From NCBI RefSeq assembly GCF_007746795.1, contig NZ_CP036343.1, forward strand, positions 2,593,369 through 2,657,368: DNA of 64,000 bases, given 5' to 3'. Shown here piece by piece: positions 46,373 through 56,292 of this stretch. Under the pieces are notes generated by a model. It searched no databases, was not told the origin of the DNA, and worked only from the letters and a program-made list of their open reading frames with translations. The position numbers and the translations under genes are program-made. This stretch comes from Gimesia algae (GTDB taxonomy: Bacteria > Planctomycetota > Planctomycetia > Planctomycetales > Planctomycetaceae). Each line of letters begins with the position of its first letter. Position 1 is the stretch's first letter.

Positions 46373-47311
46373 TCAGTCCTTTGTACTCGAATTCGCCAGA
46401 GATCGCTGTCGCAGCCAGTCTGTGGCGCGATCCGGCCAGGTATCGACGTAAGATTCATCGACGGGTCGCATCCCGTAACCATGGCCCCCATTCTCGTAAA
46501 TATGCAGCTCACTGGGCACGCCGTTTTTCTTGAGGTCAGTATAAAACAGAATACTACTGATGGGCGTCGCATGGTCATTGTGTGCATGAACCATCAGTGT
46601 TGGCGGCGTGGTCTTATTGATCGTCAATACCTCGTTTAACTCCCCTGTTTTTTCATCGACCAGTCGCCAGGGATAAATCAGCATACTGAAATCGGGGCGG
46701 CACGAAACCTGATCCACATCGTCAGCTGCTGCATAGGCTCGTTCCTCATATCGGGTAGTAATCAAAGCCGCAGCCTGACCTCCGGCGGAAAAACCAATCA
46801 CCCCGATCTGATCAGGCTTGATTCCCCATTCCGCAGCCCGTTTGCGAACCAGACTGACAGCACGTTGTCCATCCTGTAAAGGCCGTTCTGAAAAGGGAGG
46901 CAGATGAGAATCCGTCTGAGCGCGAGGCTGCGGTTCCTTGGTTCGATAATGCGCAACAAACGCTGTGATTCCCAGAGAATTCAACCATTCAGCTGTTTCA
47001 GAGCCTTCCTTGTCAGCCACTACATAATTATAAGCGCCTCCTGGAAAAATCAGGACTGCGGACCCGTTACGCTTTTCTGCCGGGGGTTGAAACAGATGCA
47101 ACTGAGGTCGTGTGATCTCTTTGATGCGAGTTGCCGGGGGATTTTCGTTCGCTCGCCGGTCCAGTTTGACGCCGGTCTCACGGGTCGTTTCTCCCGGTGC
47201 GTTCTGCTCCCAGAGATCAATCACCGCGTCGGGCTCGCGCGCTTCCACCAGCGAACTGAGACTCAAGCCTGCCGCGAACACCATTAACCATGTTATGTTG
47301 AACCGTCTCAT
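46373..47311 (-). CDS. Secreted alpha/beta-hydrolase, acetyl-xylan-esterase/lipase-like
   Basis: 312 residues with a signal peptide (MRRFNITWLMVFAAGLSLSS). Oxyanion segment VLIFPGGAYNYVVADKEG, nucleophile elbow GVIGFSAGG, likely Asp in MVHAHNDHATPI and His in ENGGHGYGM. It matches the group of exported BD-FAE/acetyl-xylan esterase-like enzymes. The ATG overlaps the DUF1501 stop by four bases (ATGA), so it is the third, coupled gene of a PSD1 - DUF1501 - esterase operon. Confidence 0.87.
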   Translation of the reverse strand: MRRFNITWLMVFAAGLSLSSLVEAREPDAVIDLWEQNAPGETTRETGVKLDRRANENPPATRIKEITRPQLHLFQPPAEKRNGSAVLIFPGGAYNYVVADKEGSETAEWLNSLGITAFVAHYRTKEPQPRAQTDSHLPPFSERPLQDGQRAVSLVRKRAAEWGIKPDQIGVIGFSAGGQAAALITTRYEERAYAAADDVDQVSCRPDFSMLIYPWRLVDEKTGELNEVLTINKTTPPTLMVHAHNDHATPISSILFYTDLKKNGVPSELHIYENGGHGYGMRPVDESYVDTWPDRATDWLRQRSLANSSTKD

Positions 47312-48765
47312 GCCAGTATCTCCTTGATGATGTTTGACGGTTCGACGCCCGTCAGTTTGAAATCTAATCCCTGATGTCGATAAGTAAATCGCTCATGATC
47401 GATGCCCAGCAGATGCAGTACAGTCGCATGCAAATCACGCACATGCACCGGGTTTTCGGCAACATTGTAACTGAATTCATCAGTGGCACCGTAGGTCAGC
47501 CCCGCTTTAACGCCGCCGCCAGCCAACCAGGTGGTGAAGCACCGTGGATGATGGTCTCGCCCCCCTTCAGGACTGTCCCACTTCCCCTGTCCGGCTACAC
47601 CGCGACCGAATTCACCACCCCAGATTACCAGTGTCTCATCTAAGAGACCGCGCTGCTTGAGATCTTTGACGAGCGCGGCACTCGCCTGATCTGTATCGCG
47701 ACAGCGGGCGACGCACCACGAGCTCAAACGACTGTGATGATCCCAGTCGGGGTGGAACAACTGCACGAACCGCACGCCCCGTTCAATCAACCGCCGGGCC
47801 TGCACACAATTGGCCGCATAACTTCCCGGACGTCGTGAATCGGGTCCGTATAACTCGAACGTTGATTCCGGTTCATCACTCAGATCATTCAGTTCGGGAA
47901 TACTGGACTGCATTCGCCACGCCATTTCATATTGACGAATCCGCGTTTCTATTTCCGGATCACCTGTCTGTTCCAGTCGCATCTGGTTCAGTTCTGAAAT
48001 TCCGTTTAACATCCCTCGACGGACACTGCGAGGCATGCCATCAGGGTCGCGCAGGTAAAGCACAGGCTCTTTCGCATTTCTGAGTTTGACGCCCTGATAT
48101 TGTGAGGGCAGAAATCCACTGCCCCAATAATGATCATACAATGGTTGATCACTGGGCCGTTTCATCTTCGAAATCAGCACCAGGTAATCAGGCAGATTCT
48201 GATTTTCGCTGCCCAGTCCGTAACTGCTCCAGGCACCCATAGAGGGTCTTCCCGGCAATTGGTGTCCGGTCAGGAATTTGGTCATCGCAGGCGCATGGTT
48301 GATCTCATCAGTCACCATCGACTTGATGAAACAGAGCTCATCAGCGATTTCACCATGATAAGGCAGCCACTCACCCAATGTCGCACCACTCTCACCATAC
48401 CGTTTAAACTTCGTGCGGGACGGCATGATCAGTTGCTTCTGATTGGCGGTCATCGTTGTCAGCCGCTGTCCGCCACGAATACTCTCAGGCAGTTCCTTGC
48501 CCGCCCACTTCATCAGATCCGGTTTATGATCGAACAATTCAATCTGAGAAGGGCCGCCCGACTGAGTCAGGAAAATCACATTCTTCGCTCGTGGTGAATT
48601 GTGAGGCAGATCCGGCAGCCCGAGATTCTGTTTCGGTTCTGCGATAGCCTGGCGTAAATTTTCTAACAGACCGAGCGCCATCGCCCCCAGGCTGACGCCT
48701 GCTCCCCGCCCCAGAAAATAGCGGCGGGTCTCCTCAAGTGCTGCATTTTCAAATCGATTATTCAT
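47308..48765 (-). CDS. DUF1501 domain protein
   Basis: 485 residues from ATG 48765 (MNNRFENAALEETRRYFLGR), whose RRYFLGRGAG segment is a twin-arginine-like leader. The longer upstream frame overlaps the PSD1 gene and is rejected. The family block [34 protein letters not shown] and GIDHERFTYRHQGLD are present. It overlaps the PSD1 gene by 8 bases and the esterase gene by 4, so all three are translationally coupled. Confidence 0.9.
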   Translation of the reverse strand: MNNRFENAALEETRRYFLGRGAGVSLGAMALGLLENLRQAIAEPKQNLGLPDLPHNSPRAKNVIFLTQSGGPSQIELFDHKPDLMKWAGKELPESIRGGQRLTTMTANQKQLIMPSRTKFKRYGESGATLGEWLPYHGEIADELCFIKSMVTDEINHAPAMTKFLTGHQLPGRPSMGAWSSYGLGSENQNLPDYLVLISKMKRPSDQPLYDHYWGSGFLPSQYQGVKLRNAKEPVLYLRDPDGMPRSVRRGMLNGISELNQMRLEQTGDPEIETRIRQYEMAWRMQSSIPELNDLSDEPESTFELYGPDSRRPGSYAANCVQARRLIERGVRFVQLFHPDWDHHSRLSSWCVARCRDTDQASAALVKDLKQRGLLDETLVIWGGEFGRGVAGQGKWDSPEGGRDHHPRCFTTWLAGGGVKAGLTYGATDEFSYNVAENPVHVRDLHATVLHLLGIDHERFTYRHQGLDFKLTGVEPSNIIKEILA

Positions 48766-51700
48766 GGGTGATCGCCTCATCCAGATTAAAGACCATGCTG
48801 GCAACCACCATATAAGCAGCCAGTTCGTCGGGCGCAACTTTGTTTACGACAGGTGGCTGTCCACTGGAAATCAGCTTTAAAGCTTCTTCCTGTTTTCGCT
48901 GATAAAATGTGAAAGACTGCTGCTGTTCCTGTTTCAGAACTTTCATCTCCCGCTCCTGTAGAGCTCGCGACAGAATATGCTGTGCGATGAAATCCAGTCG
49001 ATCCTCAACCGTTTTCTTTTGCTGGATCGCCGTTCGCGCCAGTTCCCGTGAAGATTCCAGAACACTTTGATCATTAAGTAACGTCAAAGCCTGCAGCGGT
49101 GTATTGGTACGCCGTGGCTGTACTTCACACACTCGCCGCTGTGCACTGTCGAACAGAAACGTCGGTGCGCTCGAACGACGCCAGAAAGCATACAGACTGC
49201 GTCGATACTGGGCTGCTCCCTGACTGGGTTCGTAGCGGAAGCGGCCCATAAACATTTCGGTCCAGACTCCCTGTGGCTGATAAGGCATCACCGGAGGTCC
49301 CCCGAGTGCCGGGTTGAGCAGTCCACTTGCCTGCAGAGCCGCATCACGAATCATCCAACTGGGCAAACGGAAACGAGCCCCGCGTGCCAGAAGACGATTT
49401 TCCGGATCGCGTTCCAGCAGTTCCGCGGTGACTTTGCTCTGCTGCTGATAAGTCCGGCTGGTGACAATCAGCCTGAGAATATGTTGTAGGTCCCAGTCAT
49501 GTTCCATCAACTCCACTGCCAGCCAGTCAAGCACCGCTGGATGTGTGGGCAACTCGCCCTGCAAACCAAAGTCTCCAGGCGTGCGAACCAGTCCCGTTCC
49601 AAAACAATTCTGCCACAAGTGATTCACTACAACCCGCGCCGTTAATGGATTCTGACGTGAGACCAGCCACTCTGCCAGATCCAACCGGTCTTTAGTCTTC
49701 TCTGCAGGAAAAGAGAGAACCGCAATGGGCAGGGCACGTGAAACTTCTTTGCCATGCTTGTCCCAAACGCCCCGCTCCAGCACAAATGTTTTACGGGGTT
49801 CCTTGCGCTCTGCCAGAACCATCACATTCAAATCGCCTGCCGCCTTTTTCACCTGTGACAGCTGTGTATTTGCCTGATCCAGCTCTGCTTTTCTCTGCTG
49901 ATAGATCGCGTGATCGACCAGAAACTGATCCAGCAGTCGCTGCTTCAATTTCGGATCGAGTTTTTCAGGTTCGTTATTTTTTGCAGCCGCGAGTGCTTCT
50001 AAAGGCATCGGATCCAACGATCGAACAGCGGGCCCCGGTTGATCGGTCAGCATGACACGAAAACGGCCAATATTCGCATCCCCCTCTGTGGACCGATGCA
50101 GCATCACAAAGATCAACTCTTCACCCTTATCCAGAATCAATGGCTCTGCCAGTTCGAATACGGCGACATGTTTTTTCAGTGGATCATGAGATTCGGTCGT
50201 CCAGCCGTTCCGGGGATCGTCATCGAGCGTATCTTTGATTTTTCCGTAGTTACGACCTTTGACATCTTTTTCCACATCGGCAATCGCGGAGACAAAGTCA
50301 ATATCTTTCAGCTGAGAACTCCCTTCGCGACGGACCTGCAGTTTCACGTCGGTCAGAATAAATTCGCCGCTATCGCCGCGACTCAACTTTGCTGCCGTAT
50401 GAGATTCATGCGGAAATACTTCCAGCCTTAAACCGGTGACTCGGGGTAAGTCTGTCGCTGCGATCAGTCGATAATCATCCTGCCTGAGTTTCGGACCGCT
50501 GCTTTGAATCACCCCCGTTTTCTCTGCCGTCAGCATCGTCCCTTCAACAGAATTAACCGATCGGAGTTCCGGCAGATGCCAGGCGGTAAACCCCTTCTGT
50601 GTCCGCTGCATCTGTTCCATCAGCCATGGTTCGAATTCCTGTTTCGCCTGCTGAAGTGCTGCCGCTTCCAGTGGCCTGCGATCGTCAACCACCTGCTGAG
50701 CTTCTTTGACGGCACGTGCTGCCAGCGGAGATTGATAGTTTAAATACGGCTTCGCACGACTGCCGGCTTTGCCATCTTCATCGATACTGTTGAAGAATGC
50801 ATACAGACTGTAGTAGTCCGTCTGCGAGATGGGATCAAACTTATGAGAATGACATTGACAGCAACCCAGCGTCAATCCGAGCCAGACTGTCCCCGTTGTA
50901 TTGACCCGGTCAATCACATAATCGACGCGCGACTCTTCCGGATCGCGGCCCCCTTCTCCGTTGGTCATGTGATTCCGGTGAAAACAGGTCGCCAGTTTCT
51001 GCTCGTCCGTCGCATTCGGTAACAGATCACCGGCGAACTGCTCAATCGTAAACTGATTGAAGGGTTTATTCTCATTGAATGACTGAATCACCCAGTCCCG
51101 CCACGGCCAGTTTGTCCTGGTAGAATCCTGCTGAAAGCCGTCCGTATCAGAGTAGCGTGCCAGATCCAGCCACCACATCGCCATCCGCTCGCCATAATGT
51201 TTTGATTTGAGCAGACGATTTACCAGTTTCAAATCGGCATCGGGTGACTTGTCATTGACAAAGGCATCTACTTCCTGAACCGTAGGAGGCAGTCCCGTTA
51301 AATCAAAAGACAACCTGCGAATCAACGTCTGTTTTGCTGCGCGCGGTGATAATTTCAAGTGTTCTTCAGAAAGCCTGCGCTGCACCAGCACATCAATGGG
51401 ATTCAGCTTCGCCTCTGATTCGTTCAGAGTTACTTTGACGGGAGCCTCGAACGACCAGTGTTTCCCCCATTGTGCCCCTTCTGAGATCCATTGGCGGATA
51501 GTTGCGATCTGTTTTTTCGTTAATGGTTTGCGATGCGAATCAGCGGGCGGCATTAACAGATCAGCATCCGAACTGGTAATCCGCGCCAGGACTTCACTGA
51601 GTTCCGGCTTCCCCGGTGCAATGGCGTATGTACCATCTCGATTCTCAGTCGCCGCTTCGACCAGATCCAGCCTGAGATCGGCTTCACGATGTGTCGGGTC

Positions 51701-51838
51701 TGGACCATGACAGTGAAAGCAACGATCCGAAAGAATCGGCAGGATATCATGGCTGAAGTTGATCTTGTCCGCGGCGCGCAGCACGTTTCCTGAGGAGATC
51801 AATATAATGACAAGGATCAGCTTGGAAAGATCAGGCAT
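48758..51838 (-). CDS. PSD1/PSCyt cytochrome-type protein
   Basis: 1,026 residues from ATG 51838 (MPDLSKLILVIILISSGNVL), which gives a normal signal peptide; an ATG 54 bases upstream is possible. PSCyt1 with CFHCHGPDP, PSCyt2/DUF1549 with a second motif CCQCHSHKFDP, then a long insert (about 400-640) with predicted coiled-coil near its end (QQRKAELDQANTQLSQVKKA), then PSD1/DUF1553. The insert contains a beta-rich segment and makes this copy longer than the 41-kb one. First gene of the PSD1 - DUF1501 - esterase operon. Confidence 0.9.
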   Translation of the reverse strand: MPDLSKLILVIILISSGNVLRAADKINFSHDILPILSDRCFHCHGPDPTHREADLRLDLVEAATENRDGTYAIAPGKPELSEVLARITSSDADLLMPPADSHRKPLTKKQIATIRQWISEGAQWGKHWSFEAPVKVTLNESEAKLNPIDVLVQRRLSEEHLKLSPRAAKQTLIRRLSFDLTGLPPTVQEVDAFVNDKSPDADLKLVNRLLKSKHYGERMAMWWLDLARYSDTDGFQQDSTRTNWPWRDWVIQSFNENKPFNQFTIEQFAGDLLPNATDEQKLATCFHRNHMTNGEGGRDPEESRVDYVIDRVNTTGTVWLGLTLGCCQCHSHKFDPISQTDYYSLYAFFNSIDEDGKAGSRAKPYLNYQSPLAARAVKEAQQVVDDRRPLEAAALQQAKQEFEPWLMEQMQRTQKGFTAWHLPELRSVNSVEGTMLTAEKTGVIQSSGPKLRQDDYRLIAATDLPRVTGLRLEVFPHESHTAAKLSRGDSGEFILTDVKLQVRREGSSQLKDIDFVSAIADVEKDVKGRNYGKIKDTLDDDPRNGWTTESHDPLKKHVAVFELAEPLILDKGEELIFVMLHRSTEGDANIGRFRVMLTDQPGPAVRSLDPMPLEALAAAKNNEPEKLDPKLKQRLLDQFLVDHAIYQQRKAELDQANTQLSQVKKAAGDLNVMVLAERKEPRKTFVLERGVWDKHGKEVSRALPIAVLSFPAEKTKDRLDLAEWLVSRQNPLTARVVVNHLWQNCFGTGLVRTPGDFGLQGELPTHPAVLDWLAVELMEHDWDLQHILRLIVTSRTYQQQSKVTAELLERDPENRLLARGARFRLPSWMIRDAALQASGLLNPALGGPPVMPYQPQGVWTEMFMGRFRYEPSQGAAQYRRSLYAFWRRSSAPTFLFDSAQRRVCEVQPRRTNTPLQALTLLNDQSVLESSRELARTAIQQKKTVEDRLDFIAQHILSRALQEREMKVLKQEQQQSFTFYQRKQEEALKLISSGQPPVVNKVAPDELAAYMVVASMVFNLDEAITHE

Positions 51839-52273
51839 GCACGCTCGATTCGGTCTTTCAAGGCAGGGAGAGAGATAGAGGGAAAATACCATGTGGAGAC
51901 TTTAATTTCATGTTACGTGCGACCGTTACTCAGGTCTAGAGAAACCAGCAGAAACAGCAGACATGATTTGTTTTCAAAGGGTTTTCAAGGAACGCATTTG
52001 AAAAAGAATTAAATTTCTCTGAAAAACAGTCTCCAACCACAATATTTTTACACAAATTGTACGGAACCCACACTCTATAAAATAAATACATAAGCAGTTT
52101 TACTAATAAATGATTGACAACCCGGCTTCTTAGTATACCATTTTGTTTAGGATGTTTATTAAGTTTTTTAACAGAGAAATACGAGACCGATATAAAAAAA
52201 TAAATGACTCAATCACCCAGCCGCTCACTATTTCCTTTTTCCATACCATATTCATTTTATATGAGGAAAAACC
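51839..52273. other. AT-rich divergent intergenic region
   Basis: About 435 bases between the PSD1 operon (minus) and the DUF1559 gene (plus). Very AT-rich from 52000 on. A TTGACA at 52114-52119 with a weak TACCAT 16 bases on could serve the DUF1559 gene with a long leader. No operator palindrome like those at 18 or 20 kb is seen. Confidence 0.5.
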
Positions 52274-53230
52274 ATGGGCAATTTATCCAGAAAAAAAGCG
52301 TTCACGTTAATTGAATTACTCGTTGTCATCGCGATCATAGCAATTCTGATTGCTCTGCTGCTGCCGGCAGTCCAACAGGCACGGGAAGCGGCTCGTCGCT
52401 CTCAATGCAAGAACAACATGAAACAGTTGGGACTAGCCTTTCACAACTATCACGACACCTTCACCAGCTTTCCTAATGGCAGCCATCCGACACCCACATA
52501 TGTTGGTGGTGGTTATCACATGGGCTGGGCTCCCAAGATTTTCCCTTACATTGATGAAGCCAACCGTGTAAACGCCATGCAGAGTTTCTCGGCGAATCCC
52601 ATTACACAACTGGCACCCTGGCGGTATGATAGCGCCCCCCATAATGGGTCGAATCAGATCTGGGGGCCGGTACCTGTCTTTGCCTGTCCTTCCTCAGCTC
52701 TGGGAGATCGCTCACCAGATATTGTGAACTCCACACTCCCCTGGATTGTGGGACATGGTGCCCTGCACTATCGAGGCTGTGCGGGTCGCATAGAAGATGT
52801 GACGAACCCCTCAGACAGTAATAACTATCGCTGGGCTAACACAGGGCTAATGTTCCCTCACAGTAAAATTCGTTTCCGAGATATTACTGATGGAGCCACA
52901 AATACAATTCTACTGGGAGAATCTTCCTCATCACACGGCTGGTCCTCCTCCATGAAGGCAGGCTGGGGTGGAATCCAACCCTGGACGTGGGGAATGTACT
53001 GGTATACCGATACCCGCAGACTGACACTGGACAGTAAGAACATTCAGTTCCCCATCAACTATCGAGGAGATTTCGGTACCAATCATACGCCTTTTACCAG
53101 CTACCACATTGGGGGAGCTCATTTCATGATGGGAGATGGTTCGGTTCACTTTATCAGTGAAAATATCGATTTGGCACTGTTCAAAGCCTTGGGAACACGT
53201 GCCGGCGGTGAAGTTCTCGGCGAATGGTAA
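52274..53230 (+). CDS. DUF1559 pseudopilin-like protein
   Basis: 318 residues. Short leader MGNLSRKK, then [28 protein letters not shown], and the end motif H-X9-DG ([12 protein letters not shown]) with VHFISENID. Good GAGGAAA before the ATG. It forms a pair with the lipoprotein gene downstream; no BNR gene or regulator is next to this copy. Confidence 0.93.
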   Translation: MGNLSRKKAFTLIELLVVIAIIAILIALLLPAVQQAREAARRSQCKNNMKQLGLAFHNYHDTFTSFPNGSHPTPTYVGGGYHMGWAPKIFPYIDEANRVNAMQSFSANPITQLAPWRYDSAPHNGSNQIWGPVPVFACPSSALGDRSPDIVNSTLPWIVGHGALHYRGCAGRIEDVTNPSDSNNYRWANTGLMFPHSKIRFRDITDGATNTILLGESSSSHGWSSSMKAGWGGIQPWTWGMYWYTDTRRLTLDSKNIQFPINYRGDFGTNHTPFTSYHIGGAHFMMGDGSVHFISENIDLALFKALGTRAGGEVLGEW

Positions 53231-53345
53231 GTCTCAAATCGAATGCACTCTGCAAGCGGAAGTTACCGATCGCGGAAAAATTCGTCCGGAGTACTGTCAC
53301 AATTCATATTTCACTATTCTCATTCTACATCGAAAAGTGTTTCCC

Positions 53346-53843
53346 ATGATTATCGTACAACATTTTTTTTTGAGACATTCTTTGATCTTTTCATACTCAG
53401 TTTTATTTCTGATCTGTTTAATCATGGTTACCATGACAGGGTGTGGCGACGGTCACCCGGCGCGATCCCCGGTTTCGGGAACCATCAGTTATAATGGAAA
53501 GCCTTTAAAAATCGGCTCTCTACTTTTTGTCCCAGTCAAAGGGGGGCCTCCTGCTCAGGGAAAAGTCAAAGGTGATGGTTTTTATGTGATGGGAACTTTT
53601 GGCACAACAGATGGTGTAATACCCGGCGACTACAAAGTAATGATTACTGCTCTCACCAGTTCCGGAGGCTCCGGGCTACCCGAAGATACCGTGAAGGCAA
53701 ACGCGGAACCGGTCTCCGTCATTCCCGAATGGTATGGTGACCTGGAAAATTCTGGGCTGCTCGTGACAGTTGTTGCCGACAAACCAAATACCATTGATTT
53801 TCCCCTGACAGACGACAAACCCAAAGACCCTGTCACAAAATAA
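53346..53843 (+). CDS. Small transthyretin-like lipoprotein
   Basis: 165 residues from ATG 53346 (MIIVQHFFLRHSL). Long hydrophobic leader, lipobox MTGCG, then VSGTISYNGKPLKIGSLLFV, GFYVMGTFGTTDGVIPGDYK and VIPEWYGDLENSGLLVTV: the same Ig/transthyretin-like domain as the lipoproteins at 21.3 and 36.4 kb. It lies 115 bases after DUF1559. The upstream extension of the frame overlaps the DUF1559 gene and is rejected. Confidence 0.83.
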   Translation: MIIVQHFFLRHSLIFSYSVLFLICLIMVTMTGCGDGHPARSPVSGTISYNGKPLKIGSLLFVPVKGGPPAQGKVKGDGFYVMGTFGTTDGVIPGDYKVMITALTSSGGSGLPEDTVKANAEPVSVIPEWYGDLENSGLLVTVVADKPNTIDFPLTDDKPKDPVTK

Positions 53844-54143
53844 TTTATCTGACCACAGCAGTACGGAACATCGATTCCCTACTGCAATACTTTCATCCTG
53901 TCATCTCTCGAACCCCTTTAATTACTGGGTAATTCTGGTATTTTTCCAAGTGTCTGATCGGGCCAGGCGCGGCTGATGCCTGCAAAAGCCCCCTGCACTT
54001 TCCCTGCTGCAGAAGATTCCAGCATTCAATTCGCTTTCAGGCACGCTGTTGAATATAATCACAGTTACCTGTAATTCCCTGCATTCGCACGCCTCTCCTT
54101 AGATGATTTCGAGTTACAGAAATCATCAATACAAAGATCATTC

Positions 54144-56036
54144 ATGAGTACAAATTCGCCTTCGAGTCGCCAGCAGTTTGAAGAATATAAAGAAGAATTT
54201 CTGGAAGTACAGACCGCCGCTCAGGGAAAGCAATCCAAAACACGCGACCGCTCTTCGTGGGAGTTGGTCAAGAGTTTTCTGAGTTTGCTCAAAGTTCATC
54301 GCCGGTCGATGATTTTATCTCTGTTAACATTAACGGTCGCAACCTTACTCGCTTTGATCCCGCCAGCGGCAACGAAATTTGTCGTTGATTATGTGCTCGA
54401 TAAAAAACCGCTGCCGAAATTTATGCCAGCCTGGTTCCCGCATGACCCCTGGCCGATGCTGGTGTCGATTACGGTGGCCGTTATTCTTATTTCCCTGATT
54501 CGCATCGGACTGCAGATCTGGGGACGCTGGCACGCGACACGCGTGACCAAAATGATTCAGATGAAAGTTCGCAAGGATGTGTTTGCGCAAGCGGTCCGAC
54601 TGCCTCTGCATCGAGTACAGGAACTCAAATCAGGAGGCGCTGCGAGCATTTTGCGCGAAGATGCCGGCAGTGTAGGTGAACTTGTTTTTGGCATGCTTTA
54701 CAACCCCTGTCGTGCCATTATTCAATTGCTGGGCAGCCTGATGATCCTCGCCTGGGTCGACTGGCGCCTACTGCTGGGTGCCCTCTTTCTCGTCCCTCTG
54801 GTCTATCTGTCACATCGTACCTGGATTAGCCAGATCCGGCCACAACATAAAAAGATCCGGGCACAACGCGTCGCCGTTGATGCCTTGGCGACGGAATCGT
54901 TTGGCGGAATGCGCGTGGTCCGTGCCTTTGGACGCCAGCGATCAGAAACCAGCCGCGTACTGAGAGGTAATCACCTGATGGGACGCCAGGAACTGTATGC
55001 CTGGTGGTGGGCACGCTTCATTGAAATTGTCTGGGAAACTCTAATCCCCATCGCTTCGGCCTGCCTGCTCCTGTATGGAGGCTGGCAGGTCCTACAGGGA
55101 CAATTAACACTCGGTGACCTCGTCATGTTCCTGGCCTACCTGCTGATGCTGCTCGGTCCACTGGCAATTCTCGCCCAGAGTGCAGCACAGTTTCAGAACA
55201 GCCTGTCCGGGTTCGATCGCGTCCTGGAGCTGCTGGATGAACCACGTGAAATGGAATCGGCAACCGCGCGCACAATCAAGAAAACGGAAATCGAGGGACA
55301 GGTCACATTTGAAGACGTCAGCTTCCAGTATCCGAATTCAACACAGTATGCATTACAGGAGGTCTCACTCGATATCGCTCCCGGTGAAACAATTGCCCTG
55401 GTTGGCCCCAGCGGTGCCGGCAAAACCACCTTCTGCAATCTGGTCGCCCGCTTTTACGATCCCACATCGGGGCGAGTCCTCCTCGATGGTCGGAATCTGA
55501 TCGATCTTGATGTGGAAAGCTACCGGAATCATATCGGCGTCGTCGAACAGGATGTATTTCTGTTTGATGGTTCGATCGCCGATAACATTGGATACGGAGA
55601 TCGCAAAGCGACAATCGAACAGATTCAAAATGCTGCAGAAGTTGCGAACGCAGACGAATTCATCAGAATCTTACCAAACGGCTATCAGACTTTAATTGGG
55701 GAACGCGGCGTTAAACTGAGTGGCGGTCAACGTCAGCGACTGGCGATCGCCCGCGCCATTCTCGCTGACCCCAAAATATTAATTCTTGATGAAGCCACCA
55801 GCAATCTGGATACCGAAAGTGAACGGCTGATTCAAGATAGCCTGACTACGCTTATGCAGGATCGCACCTGCTTTGTAATTGCACACCGCTTAAGTACGAT
55901 CACCCACGCCAGTCGTATTGTCGTTTTCGAAGGGGGACGTATCATCGAAAGTGGCCCACATGAAACCTTAATGGATGCCGGCGGAAAGTATAAGGAGATG
56001 GTGCTGCTACAGACCAGCCCTGCGAGCGTTACTTAA
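54144..56036 (+). CDS. ABC exporter, fused permease and ATPase (MsbA-like)
   Basis: 630 residues. The N-terminal membrane domain (about 50-345) contains six helices, starting with MILSLLTLTVATLLALIPPA. The nucleotide-binding domain follows (about 370-620): Walker A GPSGAGKTT, Q-loop VVEQDVFLFDGSIADNIGYG, signature LSGGQRQRLAIARAI, Walker B ILILDEATS, and switch His in IAHRLST. It is a homodimeric half-transporter of the lipid/drug exporter type; the substrate cannot be read from the sequence. Stands alone. Confidence 0.92.
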   Translation: MSTNSPSSRQQFEEYKEEFLEVQTAAQGKQSKTRDRSSWELVKSFLSLLKVHRRSMILSLLTLTVATLLALIPPAATKFVVDYVLDKKPLPKFMPAWFPHDPWPMLVSITVAVILISLIRIGLQIWGRWHATRVTKMIQMKVRKDVFAQAVRLPLHRVQELKSGGAASILREDAGSVGELVFGMLYNPCRAIIQLLGSLMILAWVDWRLLLGALFLVPLVYLSHRTWISQIRPQHKKIRAQRVAVDALATESFGGMRVVRAFGRQRSETSRVLRGNHLMGRQELYAWWWARFIEIVWETLIPIASACLLLYGGWQVLQGQLTLGDLVMFLAYLLMLLGPLAILAQSAAQFQNSLSGFDRVLELLDEPREMESATARTIKKTEIEGQVTFEDVSFQYPNSTQYALQEVSLDIAPGETIALVGPSGAGKTTFCNLVARFYDPTSGRVLLDGRNLIDLDVESYRNHIGVVEQDVFLFDGSIADNIGYGDRKATIEQIQNAAEVANADEFIRILPNGYQTLIGERGVKLSGGQRQRLAIARAILADPKILILDEATSNLDTESERLIQDSLTTLMQDRTCFVIAHRLSTITHASRIVVFEGGRIIESGPHETLMDAGGKYKEMVLLQTSPASVT

Positions 56037-56292
56037 GAACCCCTATGTGGTGCACATTCGTTTTTTGAATTATGGACTTCTTGGTCACATTTTCAAATTG
56101 AAATCACGCACTCGCATGTTTACAATTTTATGTATCACACCTGAATCGTGAGTGCATCACGATCCCACCAGAAGTTGAACTGAAAATAGATTCACTCATT
56201 TCAACTGCGTTCACAAGAAACAAACAGATAATCATTACCTTTTTCAGTTAATGATTTGATACCGAAACCAACTCGAAAAGGAAATCAGTAGA

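Noticed and set aside
20351-53230. The four near-identical DUF1559 N-terminal coding segments as a mobile repeat
   Set aside because: The similarity follows the conserved prepilin motif of the protein family and the bodies differ; it needs no mobile element.
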